From assembly GCF_000327385.1 (NCBI RefSeq), contig NW_008707225.1:3213271-3277270 (forward strand): a DNA stretch of 64,000 bases, written 5' to 3'. The notes under the pieces are model-generated. The model was given only the letters and a program-made list of their open reading frames with translations. It searched no databases and had not been told where the DNA came from. Position numbers and translations under genes: made by a program. This DNA comes from Lottia gigantea. Taxonomy: Eukaryota; Mollusca; Gastropoda; Lottiidae. Positions 11,206-24,129 of this stretch are shown here, one piece after another; position 1 is the stretch's first letter, and each line of letters starts with the position of its first letter.

Positions 11206-14200
11206 CAATTTTAAAGCGTGTGTCACATAAGGCCAATAAGTTAGAATTTTAATTGTCTAAGTGTCAACAATTGTACATTTCATCCTATTCCAATTTATTC
11301 ATGTGGAATCATCCCTGAATATTGTAATATGTATTAATCTCCATGCATCATCATCTGATCACAATAAATGAAGAAAAGAATTAGACGATAGCAAAAGCCA
11401 TTGAATACAGACACAGATTTGATCATAGAATAGCGTGCAAATATTCCATCTATGACAAAAGTTAAATAGAATGTCAGGACGCGGGTTCGTATGAAACCTA
11501 TATTCATGACTCTGTTCAGTCATATGTATAAGTTCATGTATAAGTTGGGTTTAAGATTACGATTTTCAAATCTCATAGAATCGTCTTTACTGAAAACATA
11601 CACTATACACAGCCGTGCAAAAACAGACAATTAGATTGACCGTCCAGATAGAAGCTATCCCGATACATCTGGAATCTGTTTACATATCGGAACTCGGACC
11701 AGACATATAATGACAATTATTGCGGGAGTAGCTCCGACCCATTTTTGGATGGCTAGTTTTTGAGAATGTTTACCATGACAAAAGCCCAATTTAGCATCTA
11801 TACAAAGCTGAACCACTAATGAGTCGATCATGATGTTGCGAAAAATTCTGGTATGTTTAACCTGCCACTCGACTTTATTTTGGTACCGTGTGGGGAACAT
11901 GTACATTGAAGAATATCCGGTAATATCTTCTCAAAAACTAGATACCTCAAAAATGGTTCGGAGCAAATCCCTTGAAAATCGACATTATATAATACCTGGT
12001 TCTAAACCCAGGTTCGATATCCCATCCGATTATCATGCAGTAAGGAACTGGGTAGGCCAAAGTAATTGTGGGGCTAGATAAAAGCAATGATGAATTTTCC
12101 TTGTTGATATTTTCATGTGGTGGCATGTCAGTGGTTATATTAAACAGGCGTCTTTTAGAACCATTCGTGTTGAGAGGATTTACCGAGATCCTGTGTGCTA
12201 TGTAGCCTATGTCGTTTTAATATATCCGAAATAAGTTCGAAATGTAAAGTGACACATTGAGTAAGTCAAATTGCAATTCAGTTCCCTGGAAGCTTGTCTG
12301 GATTTATTGAAGACTATAGAGTTTGACTCAGTACTGCCAATACTTAAGAGCTATTGGTAGTTTTAGTGTAACCAAACGTCCTTGTGTTGATGAAAATGTT
12401 TACCGTTTTGTCTATCGCTATTCAGCATTTCGTTTATGCAAGTAATAATTAGTCACACCACGCCTGACTTTGTAACTTTGATCCGAAGATCACATCCTGT
12501 CCTGTCGGAAATTAAGATTTCCATGAAACGCTGGCTTCATGTCAAAGTCTTAGCGATATAACCATTTCTAAGTTATATATGGGAATTTAAGACGTTCTTT
12601 ATTAAACGGGTGAATAGAGAGACCAATGTTAGCAATCCACAATGAAATTCAGACACATAAACAAGGTTTTACCACCGCAAACTATTGACCAGAATCCAGC
12701 TGTTTTTCAGCACAATGACAATCAATAAAGTACTGATATATAATTGCTCAATTACAGATATTGCCAGACTAGCACGTACAACCACCTTTATATAAGGAAA
12801 TGTTTTAATTACTTAATCTGTATTGATATACTGTAATGGACATTAAGCCAGTCTGGATGACGAAACGTAATCCTATTTCATTTTACATGGTTGTCAAATT
12901 CGGGAGTCTACCCGTTATTTAAGCATAAAAATGTTCAGATATTATTCCGTAGCTTCTGCAATTACACAGTCAATTAATGAACGCAGACATAGTTATAGGC
13001 CAATAAAATATCATGGTGTCATAAGGTTTGAAGTTAATTATTTTACAGACACAAGTACCATAGTTCAATATACATTAATTATTTCCGCCTCCAATATTCT
13101 TGTCATACTGCAAGGAAGCAGGGAATAATGAATATAAAATTCTTTATTCTTTATTAAGTCTTTTTAAAACATATACAACTTTCAATCACACTGGTCAGAC
13201 TCAGTTCGACTTTCACTCAGGAACGAAACACGTGAATCATCATTTAAAATTAGGTTGTGGGTTTTCCGACGTAAGGGTTAGGTTAATTTTGGTCGACCAA
13301 ACCTCACTGACAAAATTAGCCATTCATAATAAGAACAGCTGAAATTAACCAGAGATTGTTTGATGGGTGGAAAGTGTTCAGGAACAGCTCAACCAAATAT
13401 TAAGCGCAACTTGGTAAGGCTATGAAATAGATTCGGACAAACCATCGTTTGAATTTTTTTTGATACTTAAACGAAGTAATGAGCCATTTATCGATATGTT
13501 TAAGTCAATACTGACACAGAGATGTCAACTTTCAATTTCCGTCTTTTACTCATACTTTTATCATAGACTATAACCTAACTGTGTAGGAAGTTGAAACGAC
13601 ATCAATGTGTTGCTGGTCAATCTAGGAATTTATTTACAATAAAGTTCGGCCATGTGTTCTGACAATTGATTTCCGTGTATCCTTCCAAATACAAGATGCC
13701 AAATGCAATCAAAGGCTGGATTTGCATCAAAAGATAAAAATAAATTTGAGTTGTCTTGTGTAAGACTGAAATTTCACACATCTTAGTGTTAGAAAACATG
13801 TTATCCATTACTGACTGATAATCAATGGAACGGTATTTATCACAAAAACTAAAAGCTTAATATTTACAATTAGAAAGAAATTTAAGTGAATATAACTGTT
13901 GTTAAATAAAAGTCTGAAGACTTACGAAAGTGAGTTGTCATTTGAATGTCTGGTTATAATCATGTGTTTTATATTCAACAGCAACTATTTCTTCAGATAA
14001 CTAGGTCAATAACCACATTTAAATCAGACAGGTTATATCTGACTGATCTTCAGTATAAATCGTAACATTATCAGTATGACTTCAATTTCCTTTCCTTTTC
14101 ATATTTCTTCTTTAATACAAATTCTGTATTAATGAACCCAGAACTAATACGGTACTGGTTGATCAAAGAGCTGAAATAAATAGAAATGATAATATTTTAT

Positions 14201-17200
14201 ATCAAACCCGTGTTCAAAATAGTTGACTATCATAGCTGCATAAGGTTTTCTTAAAGACCAAAACCTTCCTAAAACATAAAAACGCAGCAAAAGGTGGTAA
14301 ATATAAGCTTCCGGAAACGCATCCATGGCCCATTCATGGGATGTCATTGTCGAACTAGAGACCATTTCAAATACTGCAAGCATTTAGGAGGGTTTGATTA
14401 ATTGCTTAATTTAGTCTTAGTGAGCTCAACAGATGTCGAAAACCGTTTGTAGCAGTTTTTTTTTTTTACTTTCTAGCAAAAAATTAGATCTTTCAGTTGA
14501 TCACAAAATAGACGATTTATGTTCTCGATATCAGCGTTTCTTCAGCCGATCCAATCAAATCAGCAATTGATCCCTTGAAAGTCTCTACCAGTCATAGGTA
14601 TAATGGTTTGTGAATAAATTTCATGTATAGTTAATCTCATGCTGCCTTATCTCTCTTTTAAATTATTTATTCATACGGTTGCTCTCAGATGTCTGAATCT
14701 CGTTCAGGTTAAATAGTAATATTTTACATATGAACATTATATCTACCATACAATATGGAAGAGGATTTAAACATGATTTACTGATCTATTGATCTAAGTT
14801 TAATCTATCATAGACAATTGATTATTTTTAAACAAAAGTTCGAAACAAATTTATGTCTTCTTCCGACTCGTACAATATTTTATTATTTGTCATATATTAA
14901 TAATTAATCTTGGCAACAAAGGATTACAGTAAAAACTGAACAAAATAACACATCGAAATGAACAAAGTAAACGATTTAGTGCAGATCAGTCTATTAGATC
15001 TATATAATGACTAGTTTTTATACAAATTGTTTTATGTTTTATATTATCCTTTTTTCCAAATGTCAAAGTGAGAAAAATAAAGTAAAACTCAATATCATGT
15101 ATTGACTCCTTAAACAGTTTTATTGAATAGCATTATTGAAAATTCTCTTTGACACATACTTCGATCTTAGCTCAGACTTTATCGATACTTTGTAATGTGA
15201 ATATAAACATTTCTCAAGATGTACATGGAGTTATGTGGGGTCATCTGGTTTATGTTGAAATTATCCGCATCCTTCTTCCGAAACTCTTTTAAGGGCCATT
15301 TTTATTGAGCAGAAATATTATTTCAAATGTATTTAACCGAGTTGAACAACTATAATGTTTTTTTCTAGAACGTTTCATTCCTGTCTGTTTCTAAATTTGT
15401 CAACGTGGCAATTCTTTCTGAAATTCTACACTGTAAGAATCCTTAAAAACTCTCTCTTTTTAAGTATAATTAGATATAAACCATTGTGTAAGGATCCAGC
15501 TCTGACAATTGTTATCCGACTGTTTTTAAATTTGAATTGATGACTCACCTTCTGGAAATGATCATATCAAGATGAAAGTACAAACTTAAAAAGATTATGT
15601 CAGTTATATTACAGATCATAGACTGCCTTCGAAAAGTGTCGTATTCTTCTACCATGACTATCATATAAAGCCAACTAAATAGAGCACCCGTTCCTGTGAA
15701 CACAGGAATATATTAGTGTCAATTAGTCTGGTTTTAACAGTAACACAAGAGGTCTTGTGACTTATACGAGGCACCATACTTTTCGGGAATATTTACTAAA
15801 CGCAGCAATTAAAATTTGGTTATGATACAGAAAACCTACAAAACCTATGGTTATGATACAAAAAGCCTACCAAAGTAGAATGACCGTAAAAGGTTTTGGA
15901 ATAAGGACTTCAGATCTTTAAAAAGCCAATTGTCGGTTTGGAATTCAAATTAAGTTTCCTGAAGATTATCATGGTTAGAATATTCATATCGATATTACGT
16001 AAAGTCAAATGACATTTTATTTGTCAGCGACTGCATTGTATCTTAAGAAATTTAATACCATCTGGAATTGTATTAATCGATGTGAAAATGATTTTTGTCA
16101 TAAAAATCGCTGTAGCAATAAATCATTTCTTTCTTTTCTTTGGAACACGAATTTGTCTCCAAAGTAGCTCGATCTCTGAAGAATGAAAGTTAAGAAACCA
16201 TATTTCCCTAGTTGATGTCTCATGATGCTTCTACATTATATGGGCAGTGAATTGTAATTTGTGTCACTGAAATCTTTTGATTTTCGTTTTTTGTCTTCTT
16301 CAGCATAGTCTATGATTACAAAGTACCCTTTGAAGTTGATTATTTATGATACAATATGGATTATATCTAAGGTAAAGCGTCTAGCCTAGCCGTTCAGATA
16401 GGGCAATAAACCTAGGTTAGCGAGAGGTTTTACACGTTAAATATTACTCGTTAAATCCTAACATAAATGAGTAGGCTCATACCTGATCTAAATCGTTTTT
16501 TTTAAAATTTGTTATATGGTACAAGTCTACATGAGAAGTTTTATTCAAATACGGCATTGTTTATATCTATGTGTAACTGAAATCTATGGGCTGACAAAAC
16601 AAATATTTAGGCGACTATATTGCTGAAAGATATTATTGTAAATGTTTTTATATCGAAATCAGATAATAGTTCAATGCGAAAATAACTTTGAAATTCTACA
16701 GAGATTTCATTAAAATTAAACCAATTCATAGTAGCATAACAGTTCGATATTACCAAAATAATATTATTTTTGCAAGCATTATATTGATGCATTTGAAAAA
16801 CATCATTCTTCTAGTTATTGCACTTGGAACTTCAAGATATTTGTATATAGATACGGCAACGATTTTGTTATTATTCGAGTTCTAGGAAGATCGGTCATAG
16901 ATATGATATTTAAAACGACAAACAGACAAATAGAGATAAAAATATTACTCGTACCTAATGTTACTTAATGAAATAACCCCAATGTTTTCCATTTGTATAA
17001 TCACTTCTCGAGAATTGAGATTACGTTATGATATTTAGTATCTGATATTAAATCCATCGTCGTCAAATCGACTGTCGTTCATTTTCCGATGTAATCCTCT
17101 AAGCACGTTAATCCTAAAACATAGCCGTTAATTCCTTCCCAATATAAACATTGTGTTAGTCGACACTTTCTATTGGGATAATGAGAAAATAAACCACAAT

Positions 17201-20200
17201 ATATAGGGCATTCTTGAAGAGCGAATAATTATATATAAATAGGACATATATCTTGTATTGAATATATTTGTTAGCTAAAATTTCTCGGAACTGTTTAAGT
17301 CACTGTTGCTCAATGTTGTTGAAGATGATGCTATTATTATAACAAATGAAAAAACGAATTTTGCAACATACCTTGTCAGTGAAAAACAATCAAATATTTC
17401 GAGTGACTATGCCTTTAATGCAGCATAAAAATATCATTCGACAGTTGAAGCTTGACGTAAAGTGGGTGTTGTCTCGGACATTGTTTTATTCCAATTCTAC
17501 ACTTAATACTACTTACTCTTCTTCCTTTTTATTATCGTGGACAGTATTTATCAATGTACACTGTTTGCCGTTGTCGTCTCAGGACCCGAAAAAAACACCA
17601 AGACTTTCAAAAATAAATCGTCTGGACAAAACAACTGTAATATTGATATGGTCATATTGCTATTGAAACTAACCATTCAGATGTAGGTGGGCTTAAAGGG
17701 ACATATACGAAGAGGCAGCGATAGATGTAAGCAATCTCAAACCATCCGAATATCGCAATCTTTTGATGTCATGAAGCGAAGATTTGATGTCAATCGGTCC
17801 TCAGACTGAGTATTTAAAATCCTTGTACCGTTGTTAATAATTGTGAAACAAAATAAGCAAGTTAGAACTATTCCGTGGTAAAAATTCTCATTTATACTAC
17901 TTAATATTGTCTATTTTCATTAACCCATTAACGTTATACTGAAACTCAGTCAGTTAACGAAATATCTTGACTCTTTTTACATAACTTTACACAGACGCTT
18001 TTAAATATGTAATGAACGCAATTGACTGTTGACTAATGCAATTCAATCAAGTAAATGGGAAATTAGAAATTATATTTAAGAGACAATTTCAACTGTAGGT
18101 TTATGGTTAATGATTGGCTGATTGAGCGAACTTGCATATTAACTTTATTATAAAACGGGTCAAATCTCACTGCAAGAATTCATTTCCTGAGGGGTTCATG
18201 CCATGTTAATATTGTTAAGCTAACTGTCGTCAAAACTACACCACCCTATCTTTTCTACCCACCAATAACCATGTCAATTAAATCAGATACAAAAGCAATT
18301 TGAAAGTCTTGAATGTAAATGGCTGTGTCGCGTATAAGAGTAACGTTCTACAATAATAACAAACATATATCTCAATTTCGATGGAATTTGATAAATACAT
18401 CTTCTAGAATTTTGTACATTAATTAAATAACAAGTTAAAATGATCTATATTGCTAGAGCATAGCGATTAACAAACGAACCCTTATTCATTGGACAACTTT
18501 ATCTTCAGGGCACATTATAATCTATGGGAAGTGCACTGCACTCGTGACTCTAAAGATATGTATTTCTTTTAATGGCTTCTAGTCTAGGTTTTAATTTATA
18601 GACTGTCTGGAATACAATAGATTGAATAGTCCAAAAGCTGTGAGAATTCAACCTTATCTAATCAGTCTTTCAGGATTTGAAGTATCCTTGTGATATATAT
18701 CTCTTAGAGAGCAATTGTGATCGAATCAAAGTACATTTGTTATTTGGTGAAGTCGGTAATTAAGAATTTTATAAGCATTTCATCAGTGTATATTGAATAT
18801 GGTCTTAAACTAGGGTGGGCATATCCGTCTCTCTATTGACTTAAATTTCTATTCAATCTAATTTTCCTTTGAAAGTGAATTCCGCGAAGACAATATATCA
18901 AAAGTTTATTTCGAATTCAATACTTTTTAATGCCCATTTCTAATTTCAGATCGCTTCTGATGCGAGATATGTTATGCTAAACAATAATTAAATGTTACCA
19001 TTTCATGAGTGATTCTGGTAAGTGAATTTAAAAGCTGCATTTTAAGTATTCGTCATTTATGCTCTTCATATTTCAGAACACTTGAGAGTTTGAAATGTTT
19101 TCACGATAAGAATTAAGGGTGATCGAGATCCGCTGCAGTTACGAATTGTTATTATCGATGAGATGGATACGCAGGAAGCGACTACCGACCCATACCTCTT
19201 GCTTTGCTTGATCTTTCTGCAATAAATTTTTTTAGAACTATTTTTGTAACGAGGAAATTTATGTTTACCGATGCATTACCGCCGGTTTTATTGGAAAGTT
19301 CTTGACGTTGACTTTTTTATACCAACTTGGCTGGTATTAATGTGTTTCCTGTCTCCATTATATTATGTTATTTGAGGCTTGAGTCACATTTCTCTAATAA
19401 GCAATAATCTTGAGATGTCCCTCAGTGTGAACTTTATGACAATTCTTGAATTACAAGTTAACACTTCGATAACTGGAGAGTCCCAATAGTGATATGTCGA
19501 GGAAAATGATGTAATCCTTAAATGAAATCTTAAAAGACGCTCAGACACTTCTTCAGTCTACAAATGTCTGGCACCGAGAAAGAACATCGTGGTATTAAAG
19601 TTCAATTTGGTTTAGTATAATTATTAAATGATGGCTTTCCACAAGTATATTGATCTGTTTATAAATAAAATCGTGTAGATAATTATCTAAGAGCTAATGT
19701 AAACTCAGGAGTTATTGCATAGTCCTTTAAAGTTATGCTTGATGCTGCTCAGATTTGCCGTCATAATCCGACAAAGTATGTGGTCGTCTAACATTAAATG
19801 TTATTAACAACTAATAGTTACAGATATTCCACTTTTCTAAGTTTTTATTTAATTTTCACGATTTTGAGTGGAGATATATATTTGGTAAATTACAGGTGTA
19901 TAAATTGGGTCTTTTGATCTACATATTGTATACGATACACCCAAGGTTTTTTTTGAGGAATTATAAACAAATTATAGACGAAACGGGCGTTATGTCTAAT
20001 GTATAAATTATTTGTGCTTTGACCACTAGCTAAGAAATACATTACTGGTATTGCCTATCCGATATCCCTTTCTGAAATTCAAGGATTGCCCTGAAGTACT
20101 ATAGTATTTTAGTACAAGTGGCCTACATTATAGAATATCATGTTGCCATCGGCTAGTCTTGTAATTTAATTGAAAGGGTAATAAGTAATGATTTATAATA

Positions 20201-22094
20201 AACTTTATACATATACCACATTTGATAAGCACTATGACACACTTAGACAAAACAATGTCGATCAGGCATTGGTTATTAAAAAAAACCTTGATATTGTAAC
20301 CGTTAGTGTAGATAAGAATCTACTTAACACAAGAAATTTGCTTTAGATCTTTCTTTGAATTATTGCCAACATAACCAACCCCGAAGGCACTGTTGTCAGA
20401 AATCAGTTCATACAAGTCTAAAATACTCAATCTTTATTCATATCAACTACACGCATTAAAAAGAGCAAATGAAAAAAGAAGTTTGCCTGTAACAAACAGT
20501 ATTAAAAATTGTAAAAGACACGAAATTATTGCGAAATATAAAAAGCTTAAAACGAGCTTGAAGTCACGAGATCAATTTATTTTAATTCTATTCAATACTG
20601 GGAAATCTATTAACTTTACTCTATATATTGGTCTAAATCAAATTATTACCAAGATTCCGAAACAATTTGCCAATTCTCTCGCTTCGGCTTAAATTTCAAT
20701 ATGATATAAATGAACTTACTAGAATTGAATATTTTTGCAAGATAGTACGTTGGAATGAAATGTACATGAAAATTACTAATTTTGTTTGCTGATGAAAGCC
20801 ATTATCGAGTAATACAAATTCAGGAAGCAAAAACAGCACTTTTATATTTAGATCAGATACAGCGAGTTGTGATAATATGTTCTGGATGACAATCTAGAAA
20901 TTTCATTATTATACAAATTTTTAAATTGCATTGTATTCCATCAAACAAAAAACATGAAACAATAATGTATTACAATAGCAATGTGAACAATTTTTTGAAA
21001 AAAACTGTACGGGTGAATTATTACTGATTTTTTGACTGAAAGGACATTTTTATTTTCTGGTCAATATCATTATAAAATAAACTCGTGACCTTGCGCTTTT
21101 GTCAATGATCCAAATGCCTTTAGAAGCAGTCAATAATTGCTTACAGTAAAAGACTGTATTTTCAATTGAAAACGGCCGGTAAATCGATTAACGTTACTTA
21201 TTCGCGCGAAGTGATATCTATTTTTGATCATATTTCATACAATTCTGATAAAAATAAAGCCAAATTTGTCCTGGCTAACTGCTTTAACCTCTGTGCCTTC
21301 AGTCACTAAAGACAGAGATCACAATATAGAGTAAAGCGACACTAGCCCACGCATTGTATTTTTAGTAACTAAATACTAGTCGTGGTGATATTAATGTCTA
21401 AAAAATAGATTGGAGAAAAAAAAATTCATTTGAAAGGAAATTTGCAATTTGCAAACTATGTTTATTTTTCTGGCGACGCAATTCATAATTTGAAAGAGTT
21501 ATTGGCGTACTCTTTTTGCAACTGTCGAGGGATCAAGCACAGCCAACCTTGTACACGTTACCCAGTCCACGTCCATATCAGTTATTTCGCATGAAATCCG
21601 ATCGGCAAGACCCATGATAGGATCAAACCATAGATTCTAGGTTCGTCTCATTTAAAAGCATTTTTGTGGGACTTTGCGGAAGCAGTTTGTTATGGACATG
21701 CCAGTTCTTTTTTTCACAGAGACACAAGCTAGGCTTCATCAGCTTCTGCAACATTTCTACATTTGTAGATCTTCTGTAGTGGTAATGTTAATGGTTAGAA
21801 ATTGGACAATTTTTGCAAAGCCGATATTTGAATATTACCAAAAGTGCAAAAAATCAAAAATCGGCTATAAAAGTCGCCTTTTCGGTCGATTTTCTGCGGA
21901 TTTTCATAGCAGTTAACAAAAATTCTATAATTCGAAAATTTGTAGCACACTTTCGTTAGCCGAATTTTACGACAAAAAAGACAAGAAAAAAAATGTGATA
22001 TTTTGGCCGCCATATTGCTATGACCAACATTTGAAAAACTCAAGATGAAGAAAAGAATTTTGATGTGTGTAATCTGCAAAAGATTGCAAAAGAA
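11206..22094. other. non-coding stretch, no gene recognised
   Basis: About 11 kb of AT-rich DNA. The longest frames (about 60-106 codons, for example 17346-17666 on +) have low-complexity, stop-limited sequence with no domain, signal peptide or splice context that I can defend. The only repeat noted is a 31-bp duplication at 15818-15880. Confidence 0.55.
15818..15880 (+). repeat. 31-bp tandem duplication
   Basis: GGTTATGATACA(G/A)AAA(A/G)CCTAC occurs twice with a period of 31 nt. Confidence 0.75.
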
Positions 22095-22990
22095 TTTTAT
22101 ATGACCACATGAAATGGGGGGCGTATATTGCCGTCACCTACGTCCGTCCTTGCCTAGGTCCGTCCACAATTGCTCGTAAACACTCTACAAGACACAATAC
22201 TTGACAGATTTTGACAAAACTTTGTGTGAGTGTTCGTAATCACCCAAGAATGAACACCATTGAAAATCAGAAGAATCGAAAAATATTAAGTATAGGTTAT
22301 TACCCTTGTTATTGAAAACGAGTTCAATTTTTAGCTCGTAAACACTCTAGAAGCCACAATTCTTGACAGATTTTGAAGAAAATTGGTGTGAGTGTTCCAA
22401 ATCACCCACGGGTGAACCCCATTGAAAATCAGAAGAATCGAAAAATATTGAGTATGAGTTATTGCCCTTGTTCTTGAAAACGCGTTGAATTTTTAGCTCG
22501 TAAACACTTGAGAAGCCACAATTCTTGACGGATTTTGAAGAAAATTGGTGTGAGTGTTCCAAATCACCCAAGGATAAACCCTATTGAAAATCAGAAGAAT
22601 CAAAAAATATAGAGTATGAGTTATTGCCCTTGTTGAAAACGCGTTCAATCTTTAGCTCGTAAACACTCTAGAAGGGACAATTCTTGATAGATTTTGATGA
22701 AACTTGGCATGAATGTTTGTAATCATCCAAGGATAAATCCTATTGAAAATCAGAAAAATCGAAAAATATTTGTTCTTGAAAACTTGTTCAATTTCTAGCT
22801 TGTAAATGTAAACATTCTAGAAGGCGCAATTATTGACAGATTTTGACGAAATTTGGTGAAATTGTTTATTATCACCCATGGATGAACCCTATCGAAAATC
22901 CAAAAAATCGAAATATGTTTCATAGGAGTTATTGACCTCGTTCTTGAAAACGCTTTCAAATTTTTAGCTAACTAAAAGGCATGATTCTTA
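22095..22990 (-). repeat. tandem array of ~162-bp monomers (bivalve-type core repeats), minus orientation
   Basis: The landmark GCTCGTAAACACTCTAGAAG, or a variant, starts at 22172, 22334, 22496, 22655, 22798 and 22967. The periods are 162, 162, 159, 143 and 169 nt, so there are about five units plus a part. Because 162 is a multiple of three, one frame stays open across units (22347-22571, minus) and repeats its own residues. That frame is a by-product, not a gene. On the minus strand each unit contains CAAGGGCAATAACTCA and ACACCAATTTTC, which align to the 46.4-46.98 kb monomers. The left edge (22095-22165) has GGGGGCGTATATTG and repeated GTCCGTCC, matching the terminus inside the 46-kb element. 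Arrays of this kind belong to bivalve non-autonomous elements with central tandem repeats; exact family membership is inferred. Confidence 0.85.
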
Positions 22991-23061
22991 CCGGATTTTG
23001 ACAAAATTTGGTTTTATTATTCCGTACCGAGCTGAAGATTGAATATTTGCCTTCTAAAGTT

Positions 23062-23127
23062 TTCACGAGCTAAAAATTGAACACGTTTTCAAGAACATGG
23101 GCATTAACTCATACTCAATATTATTCA
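23062..23127 (+). repeat. inverted fragment of the 162-bp monomer
   Basis: CGAGCTAAAAATTGAACACG followed by TTTTCAAGAAC, then GGGCATTAACTCATACTCAA, is the reverse complement of the monomer at 22440-22500. The array is thus followed by a piece of itself in the opposite orientation. Confidence 0.8.
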
Positions 23128-23219
23128 GTATCGCACTAAAGAGTTCAAAAGAAGTGTATGACTGAAGGTTGAATATTTCACACTGGTGATTGTTAATGTA
23201 CTGCTAAATATTTTTATTC

Positions 23220-23270
23220 AAAATCAAAGCTACCAGTGGGTGTATATTATCTTGCCTGGCAAGCTATCAT
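23220..23270 (-). repeat. flank motif of the core-repeat family
   Basis: On the minus strand this reads GGCAAGATAATATACACCCAC, close to GCAAGATACACCCACC at 51.5 kb and GCAAGATACGCCCAC at 46.2 kb. It lies on the expected side of the array, so the minus-strand element probably spans roughly 22095-23270. Confidence 0.5.
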
Positions 23271-23315
23271 TGAATTTGGTTTAATCATTTTTTTTTTAAT
23301 TTGTGAATTTTTTTT

Positions 23316-23965
23316 TGACCTTGATTTTTGATACTTAAAGGTCATTGACTGCTCTAGCTGGTGACCTAGAAGGATAATTTTTCAGGATTCTTCGTGTGTT
23401 GTTCGAGCTCTTTCTAGCGGTATACAACAATAAGTTTATAATCCAAATTAAATTTAAGATTTTTTTGAAATTTGTATTTTAAACAATATTTTCGCTTCTT
23501 TGAGATGGGGGTATGTATTATCTTATGACCTATATAATGTAGGAGCTTTGGAACTAGACATTTTGAATATGAATAAACCTATGATAAAAAAAAGTTGAGC
23601 TGGGCGTGGCGCATCCAGGTTGAATTACTTATTGTTTACATTTTTGCGCAGAGGCATAATTCCCATATGCACACAATTACCTCATCCATTTGGCCAGTTT
23701 TTGTTAAAAGCTCAGTTGTTTCAGCTTTGTAGTTCAAAAAAGGAACAGGGTATAGAATTATCATATTTTCGATTTTGAGCTTTACCTTTGCTGACCTTGA
23801 CCTTTGTAGGATTGAAGGACGTTATCCTTGGATATAGATTAATACCTTCATATTTGATGTCCAATGTCAAATTCTGGTTTTATGGCTTTATGCATTTTGA
23901 AAATTTGATGATTTTTATCTCTTGACCTTGACCTTCTACTTTACGAGGTCAAAGGTCCTTGACCT
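23316..23965. repeat. cluster of TGACCT/AGGTCA half-sites
   Basis: Perfect TGACCT or AGGTCA occurs at 23316, 23339, 23362, 23526, 23792, 23798, 23923, 23929, 23946 and 23960. Two pairs (23792/23798 and 23923/23929) are direct repeats with no spacer. AGGTCA-A-AGGTCC at 23946-23958 is a DR1-like arrangement followed by TGACCT. AGGTCA is the nuclear-receptor half-site. In mollusc DNA, chains of GACCTTGACCTT are also a property of dispersed repeats, and that is the simpler reading here because no gene is recognised within several kb. Confidence 0.7.
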
Positions 23966-24129
23966 TGGCTTCCATGCTGATCTTTTCCTTTGTGATGTCT
24001 TACGTTACTTCACAACCTTTCAAAGACGGAAAATGTAAATTAGGACTATTCTGGCACGCGACCTAATAACCTAGAGGATTGATTGTTTTTAGAATCTCTT
24101 GCAATTTGCTCCATTAGCAAAATTCAACT

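Noticed and set aside
12000-12030. GGTTCGATATCCC as a polymerase III B box
   Set aside because: No A box at the right distance upstream and no cloverleaf.
16370-16440. tRNA-like or SINE-like stretch around CTAGCCTAGCCGTTCAG
   Set aside because: No A/B box pair in either orientation; similarity is only impressionistic.
22347-22571. 74-codon minus-strand frame with an internally repeated peptide
   Set aside because: It is open only because the 162-bp monomer is a multiple of three. It repeats the monomer translation and has no independent coding sign.
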